Shown piece by piece: positions 1 to 9,949 of a stretch of 64,000 bases of DNA (positions are counted from its first letter, which is position 1; every line of letters starts with the position of its first letter). The position numbers and the translations under genes are program-made. Under the pieces are notes generated by a model. That model did no database searches and had not been told where the DNA came from. It saw only the letters and a list, made by a program, of their open reading frames with translations. Source of the DNA: Kitagawia praeruptora. Its lineage: Eukaryota; Streptophyta; Magnoliopsida; Apiales; Apiaceae. Location: positions 136,990,501 through 137,054,500 of the forward strand of contig CM075347.1 of assembly GCA_037693485.1 (NCBI GenBank), given 5' to 3'.

Positions 1-2
1 AG

Positions 3-2729
3 GTATCTTTCATAACCGACTTTGGTGTTTTCTGCTATCTTGTTATGGCTTTTGGTCTAAAGAATGCAGGAGCTACCTACCAACGATTGGTGAATAAGAT
101 ATTCGCCCATCTGATTGGAAAAACCATGGAGGTCTATGTTGATGACATGTTAGTCAAGAGCCTATTCAAGGCAGATCATATAGGGCACCTCAGAGAGGCA
201 TTTGAAGTGCTAAGGCACCATAAGATGATGCTAAATCCAGCAAAGTGTGCTTTTGGTGTTGGATCGGGAAAATTTTTGGGGCTGATGGTTTCCAAGAGAG
301 GCATAGAGGCCAACCCGGACAAGATTAAGGCTATTCTGGACATGGAGTCACCCCGCTCAATACGAGATGTACAGAAATTAACTGGCCGGGTTGCGGCCTT
401 AGGAAGGTTCATCTCCAAGTCTGGTGACAAATGCTTGCCTTTCTTTCAGGCATTAAAAAAGGTGAAAAATTTTGAGTGGACCACCGAGAGCCAGGAGGCC
501 TTTGAACAGTTGAAGAAATACATGGCTGAAGCCCCGTTGTTGGCCAAACCTAATCCTGGAGAGATTCTCTACCTATACCTGGCGGTATCCGAACAAGCAT
601 TGAGTGCTGTTCTAGTCAAAGAAGAAAAGAAAGTTCAGAAACCCATCTACTATGTGAGTAAGGTGTTGCATGGGGCGGAATTGAATTACTCTTCCATTGA
701 AAAGTTTGCATTGGCATTAATCACTGCTTCAAGGAAATTGAGACCGTACTTCCAGGCTCACAAAATCGAAGTCTTGACAGACCAACAGTTGAGAAGCATA
801 TTGCACAGTCCGAAAGCAAGTGGAAGATTGATCAAATGGGCTATAGAACTTGGAGAGTTTGATATCAAGTATAAGCCTCGGACAGCCATCAAGGCTCAGG
901 CATTGGCTGACTTCGTGGTTGAATGCACTATTGACAACCAAGAAGTCGGGGGGCAGGAGATGATAACCACCCCTGAGAACGAGGATAAAGGTGAAGAACT
1001 TATAACTGGACAGAAGGAATATTGGGTGCTCTATTTTGATGGAGCATCGAAAACAAAATCTAGTGGTGCAGGTTTAGTTCTGCAAAGCCCCGATGGGTTC
1101 ACAGTTGAGTACGCTTTGAAGTTGGACTTTCCAACGACCAACAATGAAGCTGAGTATGAAGCCCTGATAGCCGGATTAGGCTTGGCCAGAATCATGAGGG
1201 TCAAGAATCTCAAAGTATGTGGAGATTCGAGACTGGTGGTCTCCCAAGTGAATGGCGAGTTTGAAGCCAAGGATGAGACTATGGCAAAATACCTGAGAGT
1301 CGTGAAGGCTGTTATGACTCAGTTTGAAGAATGCTATGTGGAACACATTCCGAGAGAGGAGAACGCTAAGGCCGATGCCTTATCTAAATTTGCTTCTTCT
1401 GAAATTGAGAACTATGCAGGTAGTGTTTACTTCCAGGTCTTGAAGGCCCCGACCGTCAACTCTAAGTTGGTAGCACCGATCGATGTGGGAAGCTGTTGGA
1501 TAGATCCTATTAAAGCTCATCTAGAAACTGGATGGCTTCCAGACAATGCCTTGGAGGCACGAAAATTGTCAGTAAGAGCATTGAGATATGCCTTGATTGA
1601 AGGCATCTTATACAAGAGATCGTTTGTCGTCCCGTACTTGAAGTGCCTAAGGCCCCAAGAGGCAAGAGAAGCATTGGAGGAAGTTCATGGAGGGATCTGT
1701 GGGCAGCACTTGGGGGGCAGAGCCCTAGCTCACAAGATTACCCGCCTGGGATTCTATTGGCCAGAGATGTTGGCGGATGCCCAGGACTATGTCAAGAAGT
1801 GTGACAGATGTCAAAAGCACGCTCCAATTGTAAGGCAGCCGCCTGAGATGTTAACTTCGATCAATTCTCCCATCCCGTTTGCAATGTGGGGAATGGACAT
1901 ATTAGGTCCTTTCCCTATGGCTTCGGCACAGAGGAAGTTTCTGATAGTCGCCATTGACTACTTCACCAAGTGGATTGAGGCTAAACCTTTAGCCAAGATA
2001 ACCACCAAACAAGTTTCCCAGTTCTTTTGGGAGAACATAATTTGTAGATATGGAATCCCGCGAATTCTTGTGACAGATAATGGGACACAATTTAACAATG
2101 AGGAATTCAAGAAGTATTGTGAGGAAAATGCTATTGAGCTTCGTTTTACCTCAGTGGCACATCCGCAAGCGAATGGGCAGGCCGAGGTGGCCAATCGAAT
2201 TATCCTGGATGGACTAAAGAAAAGGGTCGAGCGCTCAAGAAACACTTGGGTGGATGAGCTGCTACCTATACTCTGGGCTTATCGCACTACTTGTAAAGTA
2301 ACTACCGGAGCAACCCCGTTTTTGCTAGCTTATGGAGCTGAGGCTGTTGTGCCGCTGGAAATCATGCAGGCATCACCTCGAGTTGAGGCATATGAACCTG
2401 AGGCTAATGAAGAAGGCATGAGGCTCGCTCTAGATCTGATTGATGAAGTTAGAGATGAGGCAAACGCCAGAAATGCGGAGCATCAAAAGAAAGCGTCTTT
2501 CTATTACAACCACAGGGTTAAGGAGAGGTTCTTTCAGCAAGGTGACTTGGTTCTCAGGAAGATTGAAGCTTCTGGAGTTGGCCAGAAAGGGAAATTAGCC
2601 CCCAACTGGGAAGGACCATATCGAGTCAGAAGGACGCTAGGACGAGGATCATACAAGTTGGAGACCTTAGATGGGAATGAAGTGCCCCGAACTTGGCATG
2701 CTCTGAACTTGAAGATTTATTATGTATAA
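3..2729 (+). CDS. pol: Tat-type pol polyprotein: RT end, RNase H, second RNase H, integrase (5'-partial)
   Basis: The frame is open from the window edge, so the ATG at 45 is internal and not the true start. Counting from that ATG, the RT active site YVDD is at residues 31-34. A gypsy RNase H follows at about 175-290. A second RNase H begins with WVLYFDGAS near 327 and runs to about 450. The integrase has an HHCC zinc-binding region at about 548-590 (ending CDRC), then a DDE core with GMDILGPFP near 617, TDNGTQF near 677 and the glutamate of QAEVANR near 714. The C-terminal part has the usual GxxxPxWEGPYRV motif. The ORF has no internal stop or shift, so this copy may be fairly young. It ends at TAA 2727-2729, 400 bases before the convergent antisense gene. 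Confidence 0.93.
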   Translation, partial: VSFITDFGVFCYLVMAFGLKNAGATYQRLVNKIFAHLIGKTMEVYVDDMLVKSLFKADHIGHLREAFEVLRHHKMMLNPAKCAFGVGSGKFLGLMVSKRGIEANPDKIKAILDMESPRSIRDVQKLTGRVAALGRFISKSGDKCLPFFQALKKVKNFEWTTESQEAFEQLKKYMAEAPLLAKPNPGEILYLYLAVSEQALSAVLVKEEKKVQKPIYYVSKVLHGAELNYSSIEKFALALITASRKLRPYFQAHKIEVLTDQQLRSILHSPKASGRLIKWAIELGEFDIKYKPRTAIKAQALADFVVECTIDNQEVGGQEMITTPENEDKGEELITGQKEYWVLYFDGASKTKSSGAGLVLQSPDGFTVEYALKLDFPTTNNEAEYEALIAGLGLARIMRVKNLKVCGDSRLVVSQVNGEFEAKDETMAKYLRVVKAVMTQFEECYVEHIPREENAKADALSKFASSEIENYAGSVYFQVLKAPTVNSKLVAPIDVGSCWIDPIKAHLETGWLPDNALEARKLSVRALRYALIEGILYKRSFVVPYLKCLRPQEAREALEEVHGGICGQHLGGRALAHKITRLGFYWPEMLADAQDYVKKCDRCQKHAPIVRQPPEMLTSINSPIPFAMWGMDILGPFPMASAQRKFLIVAIDYFTKWIEAKPLAKITTKQVSQFFWENIICRYGIPRILVTDNGTQFNNEEFKKYCEENAIELRFTSVAHPQANGQAEVANRIILDGLKKRVERSRNTWVDELLPILWAYRTTCKVTTGATPFLLAYGAEAVVPLEIMQASPRVEAYEPEANEEGMRLALDLIDEVRDEANARNAEHQKKASFYYNHRVKERFFQQGDLVLRKIEASGVGQKGKLAPNWEGPYRVRRTLGRGSYKLETLDGNEVPRTWHALNLKIYYV

Positions 2730-3141
2730 GCCTTCCTAGTAAGGACTTGGCTTTTTGCTATTTATTAATAAAAGTAGAAATAAGGTTCGATGAAACCATT
2801 CCAGGGACTAGTACCCCGAGTAGGACCATAGTATCTATGTAAGGGTTGAACCCTCTTTCGAGATATCAATGCAAATCTGTTTTCCATTCTATGATTCTAT
2901 GTTTTGTTTATGTACCAAGCACCTGTTGAGTGCAAGTCTGGAAAGATCAAGTACTGAAAGTAAATAAGCATATGAATAAAGGAAACAGATGCATAAATAA
3001 AACGCCCTGAAGGGCCATGGTTTAAGTTAAGCTACAACACACGAATAAAAGTTAAGTCCCGAAGGACATTGACTGAAAGATGATAAAATAAAGCCACAAA
3101 CGGCTAGATAAAGGCCGTGCAAGGCCATAGGGGAACCCATC
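2730..3141. other. Tat spacer between pol and the antisense gene
   Basis: About 400 bases hold the converging 3' ends of pol (+) and the antisense gene (-). An AATAAA-like stretch (tattaataaaag) lies just after pol. The right half contains several short copies of a gaagg / aaggcc motif. I see no coding sequence. Confidence 0.5.
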
Positions 3142-5263
3142 CTACTTAGTTGGGGATTCTTCCTCGCTGCTCTCCTCGCCCGACTCCTCCTCACCTGAAT
3201 CCTCTTCTTCGCCGGACTCTTCACCTGAAGTTTCTTCCTCGGCTTGATCAACGACCGCCATAGGTTGAGTAGTAGTCTCCACATCTTCGGTTTCCTCCTC
3301 CCCGGAGGATGAAGTCGAACTGTCTTCGTTACGGATCACCCTCTTGCCTGGGATCGGTTGTCGAACAACTCCAACTTTCCTGGCAGGCGGGGGCTTCTTT
3401 CCACGGGATCCCGAAGAACTTGAGTCTTGACTAGCAGCTGGAGGACGCCTCCTGGATCCCGAAGATCTACGGCTACCTTTAGAGCCTGAACCTGATGCTT
3501 GGGGAACAATCCTGGTTCCCGATCCAGAGGCAAGGTTTGCACGGTCCTCGTCACCCGCAGTCCAGAAAGGGCAAGGAAAATCAGAGGGGATAACCACTGA
3601 GGGATGTTTGCTACTTACAGCACTGATTGCCTTGTCCCAACCAACAGACATGTTGTAAGGACGTACCTCATCATCATGATCATCAAAGAACTTTAGAAAC
3701 TCTTCAGATTTATGATATGCCTTAATCAATTTATTTGCATCATTCATCTTCTTTTGAGCCAAGGAGGCAAGTTGCTTTCGGGAGGATAAGGCATCCGCTT
3801 CGGCATGGGTAACTTGAGAATGCAGGTCATCAATCTCTTCCTGGAACCTAGCTGAGTCAGTCTTCAAGGATATATTCTCATCCCTGAAAGCCAGGCCTTG
3901 GGTACAGACAGCTTGGAAGAAGGCATTAGCCTACAATCAAAGTTCACAAAGCATAAGGAGTGTGAAAGAGGTAAATCATACCAGAATTGGTAGGAAAAGT
4001 ATCTCACCTGATACAAGGCTTGGGAGCCCAGAAGTTGATTCTCATTCATTTTGTCCCCAGCAAGTAAGGACAGTCTATCAGGAGGAGTAACAGAAAGCTT
4101 CGACCAGTCTAGGGATAGTTCAGGACTCCCAGAAACCGAGTCTTGTTCGCATATACCCCAGGATGGCATAAAGGGGGTTCTGATACTTCCACGGGATCTC
4201 TTCCCGCCTTGAGAGCAACCTTCCAAGAAGTTGGGAATCCGAGGCTTAGCGGGATTCAAAAGCTCCTCAGCTTTTTTCTTCATTCTTTGAGTTACGGACG
4301 GCTGATTCTGAGGACGGCTGTCAATCTCCTCCGCAGCTGAAACACAAAGAGAAAACGCAGATATAAGAACAAACAGAGTTCATAAGAAGCTTAAGTAAGG
4401 AAATTACCCTCAACGGAAAGAAAGCTAAGGCCAGCTTCGATAAGGTTCTTTTCATTCAGAAACATTTTATAATGGGTACTGCCATCATCGGCCAGAAGCC
4501 AATCTCGATCCTGTAACTCCGAATCATCAAGGTCGCAAATGAAGTGTTTACTATCTTGCACAACTCCGAATCTCTTGACGAAGAAGTTACCCCAATCACC
4601 GCCTTTCCATTCAAGAATTACAAACTCTCTCTCCCAGAAATGTTGGGAATCTGGTAAAGAATAAGGGTTCACCATGTGTGGAATTTTGGCCCTGTGCTTG
4701 AGACTGACCCATCCTTTCTTTTGGTCGGAAGAGTTACTGGCTATGAAGATACTTCGAAATAATGTAGTAGTCGGGTGAATCTCCAATTGACGACATCTTA
4801 TTAAAAATATAGAGATATATCTCCAAGAGTTGGGATACAACTGACAGGGATGAATCTGATACTCTGCCAGCAATCTTATGATGAAGTTATCAACGGGGAA
4901 TCTGAACCCAGCATCCAGAGCACCCCAGTGGACGCAAAGCCTCTCGGGGTGCCAGTTACAGGTCCTGTCTGATGGTTTTGCGAGACGAACTTTGATAGCA
5001 CTCGGAAAGTGATATGAGTCCTTTATTTTCTGGACATCTTTTTCGTTTAACTTACTGGGACTGCTAAAAGCATCTAAACTAGCACAGTTCGGGAATGTGT
5101 CCCTCATAATATTAAGAAGATCTAGTAAGGATTCAAATTTACGATCAACGAATGAAGAAGGTTTGATTTCTTCCTTACCTTTAGCTGTCCTCATCTTACT
5201 CCTCTTTGCCATGGCTTCCATCATGGATACAGGGGGAGCCACTGGCCGGTTACCTTCTGACAT
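3142..5263 (-). CDS. Antisense gene of the Tat element, three exons, gypsy-type plant transposon protein
   Basis: Three antisense ORFs join into one gene of about 657 codons. Exon 1 is 5263-4408, exon 2 is 4336-4008 and exon 3 is 3930-3142. Both introns (about 71 and 77 bases) have GT donors (GAGG/gtaattt and ATCAG/gtgaga) and clean acceptors (tttcag and ttgtag), and the frame is kept. I chose the start at MSEGNRP (ATG 5263-5261) because a TATA box lies about 110 bases upstream; an in-frame ATG at 5365 is too close to that box. Exon 1 contains a block around WHPERLCVHWGALDAGFRFP followed by HPCQLYPNSW, which resembles the Pfam 'putative gypsy type transposon' family. Exon 3 predicts a coiled coil, a Ser/Arg/Pro-rich linker and a very acidic Glu/Ser C-terminus. 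The function is unknown. Confidence 0.72.
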
Positions 5264-5365
5264 CTTGATTACAAAGCTGGAACTTGATCTTGAAACTTGA
5301 AGGCTAGAGAGCTTAAGAATTTGAAAACCCAGAAGTGAAGAAGTGAATGAAATGAAAGCTACCAC

Positions 5366-5384
5366 ACTTCTTTTATAAAAGAAG
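5366..5384 (-). promoter_or_regulatory. TATA box of the antisense gene
   Basis: The sequence ttttataaaa at 5371-5380 gives TATAAAA on the minus strand. It lies about 110 bases upstream of the MSEGNRP start, a normal plant promoter spacing, which suggests that the antisense gene has its own promoter inside the element. Confidence 0.5.
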
Positions 5385-5744
5385 TATGACCTGCTGTAAA
5401 AGGTTGAAGTTCAGTCTGGTTCGCGTTTACAGGTCATCTATCGTTTAAAGATGAAAAAAGGACAGAAATTGCTCGTTTTATACAGAAAGGATCGTTAAAA
5501 TTCAAATATGCCAAAGAAGAAATAGCTGATGTTTGAATAATATCGTCGGAAGTCACGAGTGACCAAACTGACGATCCAAGATCAAGGTCAAGTTCCTTGA
5601 TCCTGAAGATAACAAAGTCATGAATGGCCAAGATGATGGTTTGAGATTCAGATCAAAGTCTTTGATCCTCAAGATCATGAATGATTTTCACGTCTGGGTT
5701 AACTAGCTAGCCAAGAAGCAATCGACCGCGACGCACAAGGGGCC

Positions 5745-5976
5745 TCAGCCGACCAGGTCCCGGAAGACCAGGTCCCGGCCGACCAACCTATTTTAAGGAG
5801 GGTCAGCCGACCAGGTCCCGGAAGACCAGGTCCCGGCCGACCAACCTATTTTAAAGGAGGGTCAGCCGACCAGGTCCCGGAAGACCAGGTCCCGGCCGAC
5901 CAACCTATTTTAAGGAGGGTCAGCCGACCAGGTCCCGGAAGACCAGGTCCCGGCCGACCAACTTACTTTGGAGGGG
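5745..5976. repeat. Tandem array of a 58-59 bp unit, four copies
   Basis: The unit starts tcagccgaccaggtcccgg and ends ctattttaaggaggg. Three copies are nearly perfect and the fourth diverges at its end (acttactttggaggggt). Each unit itself contains two or three short gaccaggtcccgg-like copies. It lies in the untranslated region before the 3' LTR, a place where Tat elements often carry tandem repeats. Confidence 0.9.
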
Positions 5977-6560
5977 TTCAGCCGACCAGCTTCTGAACCT
6001 GGATCCCCCCGGTCCAGGTTCAGTTCTTGGCCCTGGATCCCTACTTTTTCAGCAAATGATTTTGGACATGGTTCTCGACTTTTTCAGCGAATATCAGATG
6101 ATTATCAATGTTAAAGAGAGGCCAAGGTTAGCCATGAAGGCCAAGATGAGTCATGAAGGCCAAAGTTAGCCATGAAGTCACAAGCGACCACACTGACGAT
6201 TCGTAATCAAGGTCAAGACTATGGATCCTTAGGACCATGGATGGTTTCTGATCCTAGATCCACACTCTCTATTGAAATCAAGAAGGAGTCTAAGTTCAAG
6301 TTTTTTAGGCCAATTATTGACTAGTTAGCCCTAGAAGAGGAATTTCAGCCAACCAAGTCCCGGAAGACCAGCTTTTGGCCGACCAGCTCCCCTGGAGGAG
6401 GGCCAGCCGACCAGCTTCTGGCCGACCAGGTCTCAGCCGACCAGCTTTTGGCCGACCAGCCCATTTTCAGGGGGTCCAGCCGACCAGCTTCTGAACCTGG
6501 ATCCCCCCGGTCCAGGTTCAGTTCTTGGTCCTGGATCCCTACTTTTTCAGTGAACTTTTA
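5977..6560. repeat. Dispersed duplication and second array in the Tat 3' region
   Basis: A block of about 85 bases (ccgaccagcttctgaacctg to tactttttcag) occurs at 5979-6053 and again at about 6479-6550 with few changes. A second, degenerate array of gccgaccagcttttg-like units fills 6345-6480. The block before it (6171-6210) resembles 5551-5590. The whole stretch looks like an older duplication of about 500 bases followed by local expansion. Confidence 0.7.
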
Positions 6561-6617
6561 AACCTAAATCTCGACTTTTTCAGCAAATCTTGGATGATTG
6601 TTAATGATGAAAAGAGA

Positions 6618-6830
6618 TTGAGATTAGCACAGTTTAGTGCCGATTAGCACCGTTTAGTGCTGTTTAAGCACTGTTTAGTGCCGGTTAGCACTGTTTAGCG
6701 CCGATTAGTGCCGTTAGTGCCATTTGATGCCACTTAACATTGTTTAACACTGTTTAAACATTGTTTAAGGCTGATTAGCGCTGTGTAGTGCCGTTTAACA
6801 CTGATTAGTGTCGTTCAACGTCATCGTAAG
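6618..6830. repeat. Degenerate minisatellite of about 11 bp units (ttagyrccgtt)
   Basis: Around 18 imperfect copies of a ttagcaccgtt / ttagtgccgtt unit stand in a row. Purine/pyrimidine alternation of the variable bases makes the array look like one drifting unit. No coding potential. Confidence 0.8.
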
Positions 6831-6960
6831 TGCGTCGGTCGCTCCACGCTTTACATTAAGATGATATTGTTGAAAATACTCGCGTAAGAGCAATAAACCC
6901 TGACCCAAGTCTCGAATAAGGCCGTTATAACTTCAAGGAAAACCTGATCAGTTTTCCTAG

Positions 6961-6975
6961 AAGTTGGGGGGCAAA
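6961..6975 (+). other. Polypurine tract of the Tat element
   Basis: The sequence aagttggggggcaaa stands directly before the TG of the LTR. It primes plus-strand DNA synthesis in LTR retrotransposons. Confidence 0.8.
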
Positions 6976-7490
6976 TGATATGGGCTAAAAGTAAGCCCTA
7001 AGACACATTTAATGTGGCATTAATTAGACCTAGAATGGTCCAAACATGGGGCCCACCAGATGGGCCCAAACCCTAACTATAATATTAATTTCGTAATTAA
7101 TATTAGGGGTAATAAACAGCTCAGCAAGTAAGAGTCAAACAAGGATATTATTCTTGCCTGACTTAGTCTCCAAGATACATATTCCAACATGGAAACTGAC
7201 TCCTACAAGGAAGGAGTCTAGAACCTTCCTTGAGGCGGTGACTTGCCCACCAAGTCACCTAACCCTACTACGATTTTAGGGTTTCTCAGCCTATATAAAG
7301 GTTCTGACCCCTCATCTCAGAACTACGTTTTCTTGGCTTGATTCTCTAATACAGAGATACGTAGGCATTCTGTGAGGACCGTTAGTCTCGAACGCAGAAG
7401 CAGCCATAAAAGCACGAAGCTCACGAACCCTAGCCTTAAATACACAAACCCTAGCCGCAATAATTAAAACCTAGTTTTTATTCCACAACA
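6976..7490 (+). repeat. 3' LTR of the Tat element
   Basis: It starts TGATATGGGC right after the polypurine tract. TATATAAA at 7292-7299 is the likely promoter TATA box. I place the end at ...ttattccacaaca (7490) from the CA rule alone, since the partner LTR is outside the window, so the right border may be off by some bases. Confidence 0.75.
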
Positions 7491-8088
7491 GGTAGTGTTC
7501 GAGAGGAACATATCATTAAACATATATACTAGGATTATTGCCCGCTTCGCATGGGGAATGAATTTTTTCTTTTTTTTATTTATCAAAAATATAATATTTT
7601 GATTTAAAGATAATATAATTTGTTGGTTTAAAAATAAAGAATACCTTAATTTTATATCATGTTCTAAGTTGACTTATGTAACCCTTTTCAATATTTTGGA
7701 TAGATCAATTTTATTTTGACATTTTATTATAGAAGGATTATTGCCCGCTTTGTATGGGGATTTAATAATTTTATTTATAATTAAAAAAAATAATTTGTTA
7801 TCATTAAACATATATATGTTTATGAAAAATATTAAAATTTAGCTAAAAACATTAATTCATCTGTTCATTACACATTTTTGTTTCGAAAAAATAAATTGTC
7901 CCATTTTACATGTTCAGTTTTTTCAATATAGTTTTAAGATCAATTTTCAAAAATCATTTCAACATTAATTTTAAGATTTAACTTTATTAAAATATAATTT
8001 AATTGTTGGCAAAAAATTATAATTTAATTTATTTAAAAAACATGTAAAATAAGATGGATGAAATACACAATATAAGACATGTAGAGCA
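7491..8088. other. AT-rich flank with a short direct repeat
   Basis: No coding sequence is visible. A motif (aggattattgcccgctt, then atgggga) occurs at 7531 and again at 7736, each next to a tatcattaaacatatata-like stretch, so a piece of about 200-270 bases appears duplicated. I do not recognise the family. Confidence 0.5.
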
Positions 8089-8516
8089 CTCCAGTATAGA
8101 GATGTTCAAAAAGCCTGAAGCTCGAAAATCGTCACGATTCGATTCGTGAAAAAGTCTGAAAAGCCTGCCCGAAAAAAGTCCGGCCCGGTTCGGCCCGACC
8201 CGAGGGTCTAAGATGTGCCTCCTATTTTTCATCAAGCCCGGCCCGACCAGAAGCCCGAAAAGCCCGTTTAAAAGTCCGGATAAAGCACGGTTCGGCCGGG
8301 ATAAAGCACGGTTCGGCTTGGGTAAAATCTAAAAATATATAATATTATTAATAAATTTCAAGAATATTAAAATTAGCAATAGAGGGAATGCGATTGATCA
8401 TGAGACTACGAAGTATCAACAATATGCAAGACAAACTTTTCTCTAAAGAAGACTAATTGAGTGTAGAGGATGTTCTTCTCGAAATGGTCATATACGAGAA
8501 GATTTATATGGCTAAC

Positions 8517-9791
8517 TGTTGAGTATTGAATACAAAGAAAGAATACAGGGGGGGTGAATGGATTCTTGAACTTTTCGTGCCTTGAGTCTGTGTAGCAAAC
8601 AAGTATTGTGTGTGCATTGATGTAGATGCGGATAAAGAACAACACACAACACAATATCACTTTAATCTAATGTATTATTAGATAAAGGTTGCTACAATCT
8701 GTGAATACAAATGATAGTATTCTCAGCTTCGTTTTTCTCAGAGAGATATAGCTTACAGTGTATGAAAAACTCGACTCACACAAAGTTCCTAAGTTATGAA
8801 GTGAGGCTGTGTCCTTATAGAACATGGATACAGCCTACTTACTACAAATAAGGTAGCTAAACAAATTACTTTCTAGTCTGTCTATCCTTTTTGAGTAAGT
8901 GTCCAAACGGTTACAGATTTGACTTTGCAAAGCCTGTTTAGATCCACTTCTTTAGCTCCTTGTCTCTTCTATATCTCTCCAAGCTTCCTTGTAGGCTTTC
9001 CAGAGCACATTACAGATTGTGGTCCATAAAGTGCATTGGCTTGTTGCAGGTTTCTGACTTGTACAATTTCTTCAGTATTTTGTCTCCAAGAATGTATTCG
9101 AGAAGTGACTAAGTAAGTGATTCGAGAACTAGAATTGACTTGATCAATAACTCTGAGTTCTCGAACACTGTTATATTGACATATCGAACCACTTCTCGAA
9201 TAGCTCTTTTCCATCAGGATTCCTTGAGTTGTCGAATAGAACATTTGACTTATCGAATCCTCGAGATATCGAATAGCTTTCTGAGTCCTTGAGATATCGA
9301 ATGGAACTTTGACTTGTTGACTCTTTGAGAACTCGAATACCATCTTGACTTGTTGACTTCTTGAGTTCTCGAATAGAGTAGTAGACATATCGAATCTCTG
9401 AGATATCGAACAGTGTATTCAGAGATATCGAATAGTGTCTTGAGATATCGAATCCCTGACTTCTCGAATGCTGGACTTCTCGAATAGACAAATATACTTC
9501 TCGAATTGGTACTTAGGCAAATTCTTCATTTCTTCAAATCCCAACTGTGATTATTTGACAGTCTTTAACTCCTTGCTTGAGGCATGAACCTTGGAACTTC
9601 TTTCAAGCATTATTCTAGACTCTATTTGTACAATTACACAACTAGGATTTGATGCCTACTACAAGTACAATACAAACAGAAACTCTACAACTAGAGGTTC
9701 CCTCAGTTAAGAGGTCATGTAAGTAATGCAAATCATTACAAACAATTAGGCTTGTTATTAGATGTGTACAGGCATGCCTCTGTAACTAACA
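8517..9791 (-). repeat. 3' LTR of element A
   Basis: On the plus strand it starts TGTTGAGTATTG and ends CTGTAACTAACA. It differs from the partner LTR by about ten substitutions, a 12-bp indel and two single-base indels (my reading), under 1% divergence. A TATA-like ctataagg lies on the minus strand near 8813-8820. Upstream of it, eight copies of the palindrome TTCTCGAA/TTCGAGAA lie between 9097 and 9505, mixed with many atatcgaat motifs. Confidence 0.93.
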
Positions 9792-9806
9792 ATCTCCCCC
9801 AAATTG
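9792..9806 (-). other. Polypurine tract of element A
   Basis: On the minus strand caatttgggggagat directly precedes the 3' LTR, as in Sirevirus elements. The stretch from here to 9949 is untranslated. Confidence 0.85.
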
Positions 9807-9949
9807 TGAGTGAGACCCTTAGTCATAATTTCATGTCTGATAACAAGCCTAACATACATAAGGATAAGACTTTAAGAGTACATGTATGTATACTGATTGA
9901 ACACATAAATGGAATTACAAGATAAATGCTCTTACAGTATGATGAGGTA

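Larger units (their letters stand above)
1..7490 (+). mobile_element. Tat-lineage Ty3/gypsy LTR retrotransposon, 3' part
   Basis: The element enters from outside the window, so its 5' LTR, gag and the start of pol are missing. The order seen is RT, RNase H, a second RNase H, integrase, a spliced antisense gene, tandem repeats, polypurine tract and 3' LTR. A second, archaeal-type RNase H between the first RNase H and integrase is the known mark of the Tat group (Ogre/Retand relatives), and extra antisense ORFs downstream of integrase are also known there. The target duplication cannot be checked because the left end is not visible. Confidence 0.9.

Noticed and set aside
5745..5976. CRISPR-like look of the 58-bp array
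   Set aside because: Units follow each other without unique spacers, and the host is a plant.
8969..9491. Two antisense ORFs of 139 and 106 codons, also at 57589-58123
   Set aside because: They arise from the repeated tatcgaat and ctcgaat motifs in the LTR of element A.
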